Assembly (NCBI GenBank): GCA_020847395.1
Contig: JADLCD010000022.1
Location: 1-64,000 of the forward strand
DNA from: Chitinophagaceae bacterium
GTDB lineage: Bacteria; Bacteroidota; Bacteroidia; Chitinophagales; Chitinophagaceae
Direction: 5' to 3'
Length of the DNA: 64,000 nucleotides
Positions within the stretch are counted from its first letter, which is position 1. Each line of letters begins with the position of its first letter. The notes under the pieces are model-generated. The model was given only the letters and a program-made list of their open reading frames with translations. It was not told where the DNA came from and made no database searches. Position numbers and translations under genes: made by a program. Below, one piece after another: positions 8,680 to 17,303 of the stretch.

Positions 8680-10698
8680 ATGCATTTTTCTCAAAAGCAT
8701 TTCGGCAAACAACAGTTGGAAGATTTTTACAGGGCTATTCTTTTTCCCAGAATGGTAGAAGAAAAAATGTTATTGCTGCTAAGACAGGGGCGTATAAGCA
8801 AATGGTTTAGCGGCATAGGGCAGGAGGCAATAGCCGTTGGCGCAACACTGGCTTTACAACAAGATGAATGGATAATGCCCCTGCATCGTAACCTGGGTGT
8901 TTTTACCACAAGGGGCTTGCCGCTTGATAAACTTATTATGCAATGGCAGGGCTCAAAGCATGGTTATAGTAAAGGAAGAGAACGAAGCTTTCATTTCGGC
9001 ACACGCGAACATCATATCTGCGGCATGATATCTCACCTTGGCCCACAAATGGCTGTTGCCGATGGTGTGGCTTTGGCGTATCAACTTAAAAAAGAAAATA
9101 AAGTAGCCCTGGCATTTTGTGGTGATGGTGCAACCAGCGAAGGTGATTTTCACGAAGCATTAAACGTTGCTGCTGTTTGGGATTTGCCCGTAATATTTGT
9201 TATTGAAAACAATGGCTATGGATTAAGTACACCCACTCAGGAACAATACCGTTGCGAAAATCTTATTGACAGGGCCAAAGGATATGGTATGGAAGGCGTA
9301 CAGATAGATGGCAACAACATACTAACAGTATATGATACCATAAAAGGCATACGTGATTATTGTATAGAAAAACAAAAGCCTTACCTCGTGGAATGTATGA
9401 CTTTTCGCATGAGGGGTCATGAAGAAGCCAGCGGAACCAAATATGTTCCGGAAGAATTGTTTGAAACCTGGCAAAAGAAAGACCCGGTTAAAACATATGA
9501 AGAATGGCTGCTAAAAGAAAATATTTTAACTACAGTAGATGTTGAAGGTATAAAAACGGAATTTAAAACCCATATTAATGCAGCAGTTGAAAAAGGGTTG
9601 ACTACCGAAACAATTGTTCCTTCAACGCAAGAAGAAATAGCAGACGTGTATGCCACTTGCGGAACGGCAGACACAAAATCCACCGTAGCTGTAATTACAG
9701 ACGTAGATAATATTCAACACACATCTTTTAATCTGCAGGAAAAAAGATTTGTTGATGCCATTTCCGAAGGATTATATCAAAGCATGCTTACGCATGATAA
9801 CCTTATTTTAATGGGGCAGGATATTGCGGAATACGGCGGCGCATTTAAAATTACTGATGGGCTTGTAAACAAATTCGGCAAAGAAAGAGTACGCAATACT
9901 CCTTTATGCGAAAGCGCCATAATTGGCGCAGCGCTTGGGTTAAGTTTGGAAGGATATAAGAGCGTAGTAGAAATGCAATTCGCAGATTTTGTTACTGTTG
10001 GTTTTAACCAGATCATCAATAACCTTGCTAAAATTCATTATCGCTGGGGGCAAAATGCCGATGTGGTAATCCGCATGCCGGCAGGCGGAGGTGTTGGTGC
10101 AGGACCTTTTCATTCGCAAAGCAATGAAGCATGGTTTGTGCACACGCCGGGATTAAAAGTGGTATATCCATCATCACCCATAGAAGCAAAAGGTTTGCTT
10201 ATAGCAGCCATTAGCGACCCTAACCCGGTAATGTATTTTGAACATAAGGTTTTATATCGTTCTGTAAGCGGGTTGGTTCCTGAAGAATATTATGAGATAC
10301 CAATAGGCAAAGCAAGGCTGATTGAAGAAGGAGAAGATATTTCTATTATTACTTATGGCTCAGGTGTTCACTGGGCATTGGAATATGCCGGTAAGCATCC
10401 GCATATTTCTTTTGACATACTTGACCTCCGCACACTTTTGCCGCTGGATTATGACGCGATTAAAGCATCTGTTTTACGCACCGGCCGTATACTTGTTTTG
10501 CATGAAGACACATTAACCGGCGGTATTGGCGCTGAGATAGCAGCATGGATACAGGAGCATTGCTTCTCCATGCTTGATGCACCGGTTATGCGTTGTGCCT
10601 CGCTTGATACACCTGTGCCTTTTAATATTGAACTAGAGAAAAATTTTATGGCAAAAGCGAGATTGGATGAATGTGTGAAGCGGTTACTGCACTATTAG
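8680..10698 (+). CDS. Fused alpha/beta E1 subunit of a 2-oxo-acid dehydrogenase
   Basis: Thiamine-diphosphate enzyme that decarboxylates a 2-oxo acid (pyruvate or branched-chain oxo acids) and passes the acyl group to the lipoyl E2. The 672-residue protein joins the E1-alpha domain (about 5-310) to the E1-beta domain (about 350-672). The ThDP motif runs from GDG (148-150) to NN (177-178). The beta half carries the typical MGQDIAEYGGAFKITDGL and the PVMYFEHKVLYR segments. ATG 8680 is preferred over an in-frame TTG at 8674. E2 and E3 genes are not in the window, so substrate choice between pyruvate and branched-chain acids stays open. Its stop lies 8 bp from the convergent acetyltransferase gene. 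Confidence 0.9.
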   Translation: MHFSQKHFGKQQLEDFYRAILFPRMVEEKMLLLLRQGRISKWFSGIGQEAIAVGATLALQQDEWIMPLHRNLGVFTTRGLPLDKLIMQWQGSKHGYSKGRERSFHFGTREHHICGMISHLGPQMAVADGVALAYQLKKENKVALAFCGDGATSEGDFHEALNVAAVWDLPVIFVIENNGYGLSTPTQEQYRCENLIDRAKGYGMEGVQIDGNNILTVYDTIKGIRDYCIEKQKPYLVECMTFRMRGHEEASGTKYVPEELFETWQKKDPVKTYEEWLLKENILTTVDVEGIKTEFKTHINAAVEKGLTTETIVPSTQEEIADVYATCGTADTKSTVAVITDVDNIQHTSFNLQEKRFVDAISEGLYQSMLTHDNLILMGQDIAEYGGAFKITDGLVNKFGKERVRNTPLCESAIIGAALGLSLEGYKSVVEMQFADFVTVGFNQIINNLAKIHYRWGQNADVVIRMPAGGGVGAGPFHSQSNEAWFVHTPGLKVVYPSSPIEAKGLLIAAISDPNPVMYFEHKVLYRSVSGLVPEEYYEIPIGKARLIEEGEDISIITYGSGVHWALEYAGKHPHISFDILDLRTLLPLDYDAIKASVLRTGRILVLHEDTLTGGIGAEIAAWIQEHCFSMLDAPVMRCASLDTPVPFNIELEKNFMAKARLDECVKRLLHY

Positions 10699-10706
10699 CC
10701 TTATTA

Positions 10707-11198
10707 TTAGTTATGTAATAGCTTTTCCATATAAACCGCATCTTCACGAGGGTTAAATCTATATGCCTGTATTTCATAAAAACCAAAGGAGCGGTATAGA
10801 TTGAGTGCATTTGTCATGTGTGGCAAAGTATCAAGGCGAATGCTTTTATAGCCCAATACTTTTGCTGCATCAATAGCCATTTCCATTAAATGCTTTCCTA
10901 TTTTAAATTGCCTGTATTGCGGCTGAACAAACATTCTTTTCAATTCGGCAACATCTTTATCAAACTGCCTTATACCTGCACAACCAATAGCTACATCATC
11001 CTTATAGGCAAGCAGCACAGCGCCTGTTGGCTTGTTGTATTGTGTAGCAATTATAGTTAATTCGTTTTCAAAACCCTGGAAGCTAAGGTCAATATCCAGC
11101 GACTGCGCATATTGCAGGAAAAGATTTTTAGCATCGCTGAATTCATTATCAGCTGCGGCTATTTTAAATGTGATATTGTGGTTGAATGGTTTCTCCAT
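10707..11198 (-). CDS. GNAT-family N-acetyltransferase
   Basis: Predicted acetyl-CoA-dependent N-acetyltransferase of unknown substrate. The product of about 163 residues contains the GNAT core: a beta strand GAVLLAYKDDVAIGCAGIR, then LKRMFVQPQYRQFKIGKHLM, which carries the acetyl-CoA pyrophosphate-binding loop (Q/RxxGxG/A-like, here QFKIGK), and SIRLDTLPHMTNALNLYRSFGF near the C terminus. ATG 11198 is preferred; an in-frame GTG at 11210 would add four residues. Confidence 0.85.
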   Translation of the reverse strand: MEKPFNHNITFKIAAADNEFSDAKNLFLQYAQSLDIDLSFQGFENELTIIATQYNKPTGAVLLAYKDDVAIGCAGIRQFDKDVAELKRMFVQPQYRQFKIGKHLMEMAIDAAKVLGYKSIRLDTLPHMTNALNLYRSFGFYEIQAYRFNPREDAVYMEKLLHN

Positions 11199-11275
11199 TT
11201 CATAAATCACTTTGTTTCTAAATTAGTATAAAGGTGTGAGATGTAAGGGATTTCGCTTTTAGCAAAAGCAATTCA

Positions 11276-11554
11276 TTAACTACCATATTTGTTTTGCAGC
11301 TGCTGAATGATTTCACTAATGCCTGCTTCGGTTTTTGGGGAGTGTATATTCGCAAAAACAATAAATGCTATTCTTTTTGTCGCTGGCTGGTGGGAACACC
11401 AGCCAGGGCGGCCCGCCGTGGGCGGTGTCTTCACCGCCCACACAAAGCCAGGCAATTAAACCAACACACTTCCTTGCGAACCCGCCCGCATAAAAACCGA
11501 GATGAATGATATAACGGCGAGTAAAGCAATTTCTCCGGGTTTAAAATATTTCAT
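11276..11554 (-). pseudogene. Small gene broken by a hairpin-rich insertion
   Basis: Read on the minus strand from ATG 11554, one frame gives MKYFKPGEIALLAVISFISV and continues to an in-frame TAA at 11456-11458. The same frame then runs on through GC-rich repeat DNA and resumes coding-like sequence (RIAFIVFANIHSPKTEAGIS, then IIQQLQNKYG) to a final TAA at 11276-11278. The two ends together look like one small protein whose middle was replaced or interrupted by a repeat with two perfect stem-loops. I do not recognise the protein. The N-terminal part is hydrophobic. Confidence 0.45.
11383..11441. repeat. Two adjacent perfect hairpins (inserted repeat)
   Basis: GGCTGGTG-GGAA-CACCAGCC is followed after a short GC-rich spacer by TGGGCGGTG-TCTT-CACCGCCCA. 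Both stems are perfect and both loops are four bases. The block is far richer in G and C than its surroundings and sits inside the broken gene at 11276-11554, which suggests a mobile palindromic repeat. Confidence 0.6.
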
Positions 11555-11579
11555 TTAAACTATCAACTGCGTTTAGTTC

Positions 11580-11640
11580 ATGGCATTTCACCTCATGCCG
11601 GTGTGGCATCGTATCTCCCGCCAGGCGGGAGCGCTGACTT
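11580..11640. repeat. Palindromic repeats in the DUF1501 downstream gap
   Basis: This segment contains CATGCCGGTGTGGCATCG, an imperfect hairpin, followed by CTCCCGCCAGGCGGGAG, a perfect 7-bp stem with a 3-base loop. It resembles the GC-rich repeat 200 bp to the left. The remaining gap from 11641 to 11787 shows no gene. Confidence 0.45.
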
Positions 11641-11787
11641 TTACTTTGAGCAGACCTGTGAGCTGTAGGGAAGCTTCCAAAGTTTATTTGTCTTACTTGT
11701 ATACCTGTTGAAGTAAAATAAAAACCAATCTTATAAGCACCCATTAGCCACCTGAGCAAAATAGCGGTTCTCCCGTTTTCTATTTAC

Positions 11788-12984
11788 CTACACAAACCCC
11801 ATATATTCATAACTCTTTCCCAATATACTTTTATCATCAGCATCAAGCCATTTATTTAAAACGGTGGCATATACATTTTTAAAATCTACTGTGTATTTCA
11901 AATCGCCATCCTGCAGGTCGGCAAGGTTGCTTACGGCATTGATCAAGCCTTTTTGTTTTAAACCACCGCTTATTAAAAACATATTATTTGCTGTGCCATG
12001 ATCGGTGCCGCGGCTTGCATTTTGCTGCACCCGGCGGCCAAATTCAGAAAATGTGAACAACAATACATCTTCAAAACGATTGTTCTGTTTAAGGTCGCGC
12101 ACAAAAGCCGCTACGGCATTGTTCATTTCTGTAAACAATTTCTGCTGCTGCGCAGGCTGGTTTACATGTGTATCAAAACTACCCAGCGATACATAATACA
12201 CACGCGTATTAATATCAGAAAAAATTAGTGAAGCAATTGTTTTAAAACTGTTGCCCAATTCTGTTGAAGGATATTCAGCGCCTGTAGGGTGCAGCCTGCT
12301 CTGCTTAAAAATATAATCGGCGGAAGAAAGTGTTTGTGCCAAAGTTTTATACAGGTAATCAACCGGCTCTTCCGCATTGGTATTATGCTGCTGCAGCACA
12401 TCTTTAAAAAATTTTTCGTTAGATGTGCCGTATAAACGTTTGGGGTCTTTAACAGCTATGCCATTCATATCTTTTCCTTTCAGCGCAAGGCTTAATATAT
12501 CATCCATCTCAATAGCCTGTGTCGGCTTATCACAATGCCGGCACTGTGCGTCTAAGTATCGTCCAATCCAACCGGTATTCCAGTATTGTTCACTCTGGCT
12601 CGCCGCATGCCAGATATCCATACTGCGAAAATGAGAGCGGTCAGGGTTCGGGTAGCCTACACTGTTAATAATGCCCATGCTTCCATCGTGAAACAGTTCC
12701 TGCAAGCCTGTAAGGGCAGGATGCAAGCCAACCTCATCGGTTATTGCAAGCGCTTCTGTTTGCTTAATGCCAAGCGCCGGCCTCGCTTTATAATACAAAT
12801 CATTCCTGAAAGGAATAACGGTATTAAGCCCATCATTACCACCGCTTAATTGCAACACCACCACAACCTTATTGCCGGGTGGCGCCATATGTTTTCTTTC
12901 AAAGGCTTTTAAAAACTTTGGCAACATTATTGAAGCTGTAGCGAGTGAACCTACCTGCAAAAATTCTTTACGTTTTATCAGCAT
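11788..12984 (-). CDS. DUF1501 protein, exported sulfatase/phosphatase-like fold
   Basis: DUF1501 proteins belong to the alkaline-phosphatase/sulfatase-like superfamily; their reaction is not established. The product of about 398 residues starts MLIKRKEFLQVGSLATASI, a Tat-like N terminus. It then shows LQLSGGNDGLNTVIPF, PNPDRSHFRSMDIWHAAS, SLGSFDTHVNQ and FSEFGRRVQQNASRGTDHGTA, all hallmarks of the family. Upstream in-frame codons extend into repeat DNA, so ATG 12984 is preferred. It lies just downstream of the DUF1800 gene on the same strand, an association seen across Bacteroidota and Planctomycetota. Confidence 0.88.
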   Translation of the reverse strand: MLIKRKEFLQVGSLATASIMLPKFLKAFERKHMAPPGNKVVVVLQLSGGNDGLNTVIPFRNDLYYKARPALGIKQTEALAITDEVGLHPALTGLQELFHDGSMGIINSVGYPNPDRSHFRSMDIWHAASQSEQYWNTGWIGRYLDAQCRHCDKPTQAIEMDDILSLALKGKDMNGIAVKDPKRLYGTSNEKFFKDVLQQHNTNAEEPVDYLYKTLAQTLSSADYIFKQSRLHPTGAEYPSTELGNSFKTIASLIFSDINTRVYYVSLGSFDTHVNQPAQQQKLFTEMNNAVAAFVRDLKQNNRFEDVLLFTFSEFGRRVQQNASRGTDHGTANNMFLISGGLKQKGLINAVSNLADLQDGDLKYTVDFKNVYATVLNKWLDADDKSILGKSYEYMGFV

Positions 12985-12989
12985 AGTGA

Positions 12990-13092
12990 ATTTTATTAAT
13001 GGTGAATGGCAATGAGCAATAGTCAATGGGCAATGGTGAATAATCAATTGTCAATTATATTCAACATTCACTATTGCCTGTTCACTATTCTC
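12990..13092. repeat. Degenerate repeat block (CAATAGTGAAT / ATTCACTATTGCC type)
   Basis: The spacer between the DUF1501 and DUF1800 genes is built of loose copies of ATGGTGAATGGCAATGAGCA and its reverse complement, ending in ATTCACTATTGCCTGTTCAC. The right half can fold back on the left half. A copy of the same family occurs inside the cobalamin riboswitch near 52150-52175. Confidence 0.6.
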
Positions 13093-13093
13093 C

Positions 13094-14566
13094 TCAGCAC
13101 ATCTGGTATTCAGGCATGCTCATTATTTGTATCGTAGCGGTTTTTATAAACTGCTCACGGCTATCAATAACCGAATATTGTTTTATCAACTCCCCGGAAA
13201 TAGTATCATTAGTTTGCAACAACAACCTGGCTATAGTTTTTGTTAAGTCTTCTTTTTTTATTTTATCGAAAGAAGAAAGATATGCATGCCAGTCTATAGA
13301 TGCTTTAACTTCCTTGCCCAAGAGGTTAATTTTTTTCTTCCCGTGCTTAACAGCAGCCTTTAATTCGCTGTCCTTCATTCCCATCATCTGGTCGTCGTCA
13401 TTTTTTGGTTTTACATTAAACACATCTGCTTCGCTGAGTATTTTTGGCAACCGCATGCGTACCATTAATGTAGAGCTGTCAATCCAGGCTTTTCCACCGG
13501 GCCAGCCTGCAACATTGGGAGGATACATTAATAGTTGCCCTAACACTCTTTGAACCAACAGAAAGAAATTTTTATTTTCTACTTCCATCGGCAGCATTCG
13601 TTGAATGCCTACGATCAATTCTATGGGAGATTTTATTCTTGTTCCTGTATTTTTTTCTTCGTAAAACCAGCCGGCTGAAAAAATATCGTTGAATAACTGT
13701 TGTACATCATACCCACCTTTGTAAAAGTCATTAGCTAAGTGCTGTACTTTATCATTATCAACATTTTCATTTACAAAAAAGCGGTACATCTTTTTTGCGA
13801 TAAAGAGCGCTGTTTGCTTTTGCTCCAGTAATATATTCAGTATATCATCACCGTTAAAGTTGCCTGTTCTTCCCAAAAAGTTTTTTACGCCATCATCATG
13901 TTGCTGCTTGCGAAAAATAAATTCGCCCTGCGCATTTGCTCCCCAACCGGTAAATGCTCTTGCGGCTTCTTTTACATCCTGTTCGCTGTAATTACCACGG
14001 CCAAGCGTGAACAATTCCATTACCTCTCTCGCAAAATTTTCGTTGGGATGATTTTTTTTATTCTGGTTATTATTCAGAAAGTTAATCATAGCCGCGCTTT
14101 TGGATACTGCAAAAAGCAATTCGCGAAAATTACCAATAGCATTGCTGCGAATAGTATTTAATAATTGTTGCTGGTAAAGCGCACTAAGGCTGCGGCAGGC
14201 AAAATGTCCGTGCCAGAAGAATGCTGCTTTTTCGCGCAACTGTGCTTCGCTGCTAACTATATCGTTTATCCATCGTAAGTTGAGATCAGCAATGCTCTGC
14301 CTGTTCTTTTCACGGATCATCTTTTTTTCGGCAACAGTCATTTCTCTCTTCATCAGTTTTGCCGGTGTGCCTGCATCCATCATCATATCCATTATATAAT
14401 TATCAACAGTATTATAAGGCTGTGGTTCCCTGGCTGATGTTTTAACGAGATCATTCCATATATGTTTGGATGAATAATCATCAATACTATTCAATTGTGT
14501 AACGGATGGCCCAAAACCGGCACGCCACAAAAGATGTATATTCTTCCTTTGTTTTACATCAGGCAT
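13094..14566 (-). CDS. DUF1800 domain protein
   Basis: This 490-residue protein belongs to the DUF1800 family (PF08811), of unknown function. Visible signatures are HLLWRAGFGPS near the N terminus, EKAAFFWHGHFACR, NHPNENFAREVMELFTLGRG, ARAFTGWGAN and a C-terminal PPNVAGWPGGKAWIDSSTL. No clear signal peptide is seen. The DUF1501 gene follows on the same strand, separated by about 110 bp of repeat DNA, and the two families nearly always travel together, which suggests a joint role at or beyond the inner membrane. Confidence 0.87.
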   Translation of the reverse strand: MPDVKQRKNIHLLWRAGFGPSVTQLNSIDDYSSKHIWNDLVKTSAREPQPYNTVDNYIMDMMMDAGTPAKLMKREMTVAEKKMIREKNRQSIADLNLRWINDIVSSEAQLREKAAFFWHGHFACRSLSALYQQQLLNTIRSNAIGNFRELLFAVSKSAAMINFLNNNQNKKNHPNENFAREVMELFTLGRGNYSEQDVKEAARAFTGWGANAQGEFIFRKQQHDDGVKNFLGRTGNFNGDDILNILLEQKQTALFIAKKMYRFFVNENVDNDKVQHLANDFYKGGYDVQQLFNDIFSAGWFYEEKNTGTRIKSPIELIVGIQRMLPMEVENKNFFLLVQRVLGQLLMYPPNVAGWPGGKAWIDSSTLMVRMRLPKILSEADVFNVKPKNDDDQMMGMKDSELKAAVKHGKKKINLLGKEVKASIDWHAYLSSFDKIKKEDLTKTIARLLLQTNDTISGELIKQYSVIDSREQFIKTATIQIMSMPEYQMC

Positions 14567-14799
14567 TATGAAAATTTTGGGTAAGACATGGGATATATGA
14601 AATAGTTTAATCTGTAGTAAAAGAAGAGACGAACTATTATATGTGTATTATGTTTCCTCCCCAATCGTCATCATTGAAAAACATTTCGCTGAAGCTACTA
14701 TTCAAGCACTCATAGCCGGATACAATGCTGGTAGTATTAAGATGAGTATATGTTAGGTGCATTTATCTTTATATATTGCAATATAATAAACCCATACTT

Positions 14800-17223
14800 A
14801 TGAGAGGAAAAACCCTGCTAATATTACTTGCATTTATTTTTGTAAAAAACCATGCTTATTCCCAGTCCGTAGATTTATCTAAAGCGGTTATTTGGGTAGC
14901 TGATTCCAAAACAGTTTCTCTTGTAAAACCATTGCAGGTTTTAAAAGAAGAAGTACAGAAAAGAACTGCGATTAATCTTACTGTTGTTGAAAAATCTCCG
15001 GAAGAAAATCAACCTGCCATATACTTGGTAGCAAGCGAAAAAGAATCTAAACTTTCAAAAGAATTACGCGCCGCCGCAGGCAGCTTTCCTGAACCTGGCG
15101 AAGAAGGGTTTAAACTCATTGTACATAAACCATCATCATCCGTAATTATTGTTGGTAAAGATGCAAGAAGTATATTGTATGGTATCGGAAGATTTTTACG
15201 CAAAGCAACCATGCAGAACGGACAACTCACATTGCCGGAAACTGTTTCCATATCAACCTCACCCAAATATCCCATACGTGGTCACCAGTTAGGTTTTCGA
15301 CCCAAAACAAATTCGTACGATGCATTTTCTGTTAAACAGTTTGACCAGTATATACGCGAACTCGCTTTGTTTGGCGCCAACAGTATTGAAATTATGCCGC
15401 CACGTACAGATGATGACGACACCAGCGTACACATGAAACTGCGACCTGAAAAAATGATTATTGAACAGTCAAAAATTTGCAAAGCATATAATCTTGATGT
15501 GTGGATGTGGTATCCGAATATGGGCCCGGATTATTCCAATCGCGATTCGCTGAAAAAAGAAATACAGGAGCGGATGGAAATCTTTGGCTCGCTTCCTAAG
15601 TTAGATCATGTATTTGTGCCTGGTGGTGACCCCGGCGATTTAGAACCTGAACAATTATTTAGCTGGCTGGGTAAAGTTGCGTTGGCATTGCGGCAAATGC
15701 ATCCCAAAGCAAAAGTGTGGGTATCGCCGCAGGCGTTTCGCCCCACAAAAAAATGGACAGATGATTTTATCAGGCTTGCCAACAGCGGCTATCCCTGGTT
15801 TGGTGGTGTAGTATTTGGCCCCTGGGTAAAAATTCCGGTGGCGGAATTGAGAAAACAACTGAGAGATTCTATACCTATCCGTATGTACCCGGATATTACA
15901 CACAGCTATACTGCGCAATACCCGGTACCGGATTGGGATGTTGCTTATACTATGACGTTAGGAAGAGAATGTATTAATCCGAGACCGGAAGATGAAAAAC
16001 ATATACACAATGTTTTTGCAAAATATGGTGCGGGCAGCATCAGCTATTCTGAAGGTACAAACGATGATGTAAATAAATTTGTATGGAGTGACCAGGATTG
16101 GGATCCTGAAACACCTGTTATTGAAACCATACGCGATTATTGCCGTTTATTCTTTGGTTCGGATATGGCAGAATCAACAGCACAGGGAATAATGAATCTT
16201 GAAAAAAATTTTCGCGGGCCGCTGCTTACCAATAAAATAGTTGAACAAACTTTAATGCAATGGCAGGACATTGAAAAGAAAGCGCCGCAGGAACTTACGC
16301 TGTTTAATTTCCGGTTTCAGATGTGCCTGCTGCGTGCATATTATGATGCGCTTATACAACGCCGCTTAATTTACGAAACCGCACTTGAAGCCAAAGCAAA
16401 AGAAGTATTGCAGAATGCAACGCCCGCAACTATTGCAGCCGCCATACAGGAAGCAAAAGAAATACTGGCGCAGCCAAAACAAAAGCCTGTTGGGTTGGCA
16501 TTGAAAGAAAGATGCAACACTTTAGCAGATTCTTTATTTAGTACTATTGGTGCGCAACTTACTGTTGAAAAACATGGCGGCGTTTCCGGCAGGGGAAATT
16601 TTATGGACAATATAGATATGCCACTGAATGATGCGCCCTGGTTAAATGACCAGTTGAATGCATTTGAAAAAATAACGGATGCCAATGAAATGCCGGCTAA
16701 AGTAAATGAGATGCTGCATCGTACAGACCCCGGGCCTGGCGGATTTTATGATCACTTCGGTTCCGCAGAAAGCAGGAGTAAAATAATATCAAATAAAACA
16801 TGGACTGAAGATCCTGGTAGCCTGGAATCGCCGCGTAAATCTTACGGTATTGGTATTATTGGAGAAGAATGGGTAGATGAAATAAAAGCGCAGGGCTTCT
16901 CCGGGCAAACAACGCCCGCTGCATGGATGACACAGATCAATACGTTATACGATCAGCCGCTGCAGATAAAATATGAAAATCTTGATACAGCCGCCACATA
17001 CAAAATGCGGATAACGTATACCGGCCGCTTCCGCTCTAAAGTAAAGCTGGTTGCCAATGATAATATCATCATTCATGATTTTTTACAAACCGGTCAAAAG
17101 CCTGTGCATGAATTTGATATTCCGCATGAAGCTACCGCAAACGGCAAGGTTGTATTTACATGGAGCTGTGGCGAAGGCGAACGCGGATCACAGGTTACGG
17201 AGATATGGTTGATAAAGAAGTGA
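14800..17223 (+). CDS. Secreted glycosidase-like protein with GH20b/alpha-glucuronidase-type N-domain
   Basis: Likely an exported polysaccharide-degrading enzyme. The protein of about 807 residues has a signal peptide (about 1-22, ending AYSQ), an N-terminal alpha/beta domain (about 25-150) with GKDARSILYGIGRFLR as in GH20b/GH67-type N-domains, and a TIM-barrel region beginning at SPKYPIRGHQLGFRPKTNSY. The barrel carries LFGANSIEIMPPRTDDD and HVFVPGGDPGDLEPEQLFSW. A C-terminal beta domain (about 690-807) resembles a carbohydrate-binding module. ATG 14800 matches the signal peptide start; an upstream TTG at 14776 is unlikely. I cannot assign a numbered GH family or name the catalytic acids from sequence alone. 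Confidence 0.65.
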   Translation: MRGKTLLILLAFIFVKNHAYSQSVDLSKAVIWVADSKTVSLVKPLQVLKEEVQKRTAINLTVVEKSPEENQPAIYLVASEKESKLSKELRAAAGSFPEPGEEGFKLIVHKPSSSVIIVGKDARSILYGIGRFLRKATMQNGQLTLPETVSISTSPKYPIRGHQLGFRPKTNSYDAFSVKQFDQYIRELALFGANSIEIMPPRTDDDDTSVHMKLRPEKMIIEQSKICKAYNLDVWMWYPNMGPDYSNRDSLKKEIQERMEIFGSLPKLDHVFVPGGDPGDLEPEQLFSWLGKVALALRQMHPKAKVWVSPQAFRPTKKWTDDFIRLANSGYPWFGGVVFGPWVKIPVAELRKQLRDSIPIRMYPDITHSYTAQYPVPDWDVAYTMTLGRECINPRPEDEKHIHNVFAKYGAGSISYSEGTNDDVNKFVWSDQDWDPETPVIETIRDYCRLFFGSDMAESTAQGIMNLEKNFRGPLLTNKIVEQTLMQWQDIEKKAPQELTLFNFRFQMCLLRAYYDALIQRRLIYETALEAKAKEVLQNATPATIAAAIQEAKEILAQPKQKPVGLALKERCNTLADSLFSTIGAQLTVEKHGGVSGRGNFMDNIDMPLNDAPWLNDQLNAFEKITDANEMPAKVNEMLHRTDPGPGGFYDHFGSAESRSKIISNKTWTEDPGSLESPRKSYGIGIIGEEWVDEIKAQGFSGQTTPAAWMTQINTLYDQPLQIKYENLDTAATYKMRITYTGRFRSKVKLVANDNIIIHDFLQTGQKPVHEFDIPHEATANGKVVFTWSCGEGERGSQVTEIWLIKK

Positions 17224-17303
17224 GTTATAGAACGCTTGGTTCCTGAGCTGTGAGCCTGTAAGCGTTTGAGATTTGTTGATATGCTATGGTTGCGCGGCCG
17301 GAT

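Noticed and set aside
11541-11759. Minus-strand frame of 72 codons
   Set aside because: It runs straight through palindromic repeats and has no recognisable protein features; a remnant cannot be excluded.
13074-13553. Plus-strand frame of 159 codons
   Set aside because: Antisense shadow of the DUF1800 gene, whose family motifs are clear.
17236-17275. Inverted repeat AACGCTT...AAGCGTT as a terminator
   Set aside because: The loop is about 25 bases and no T-run follows on either strand.
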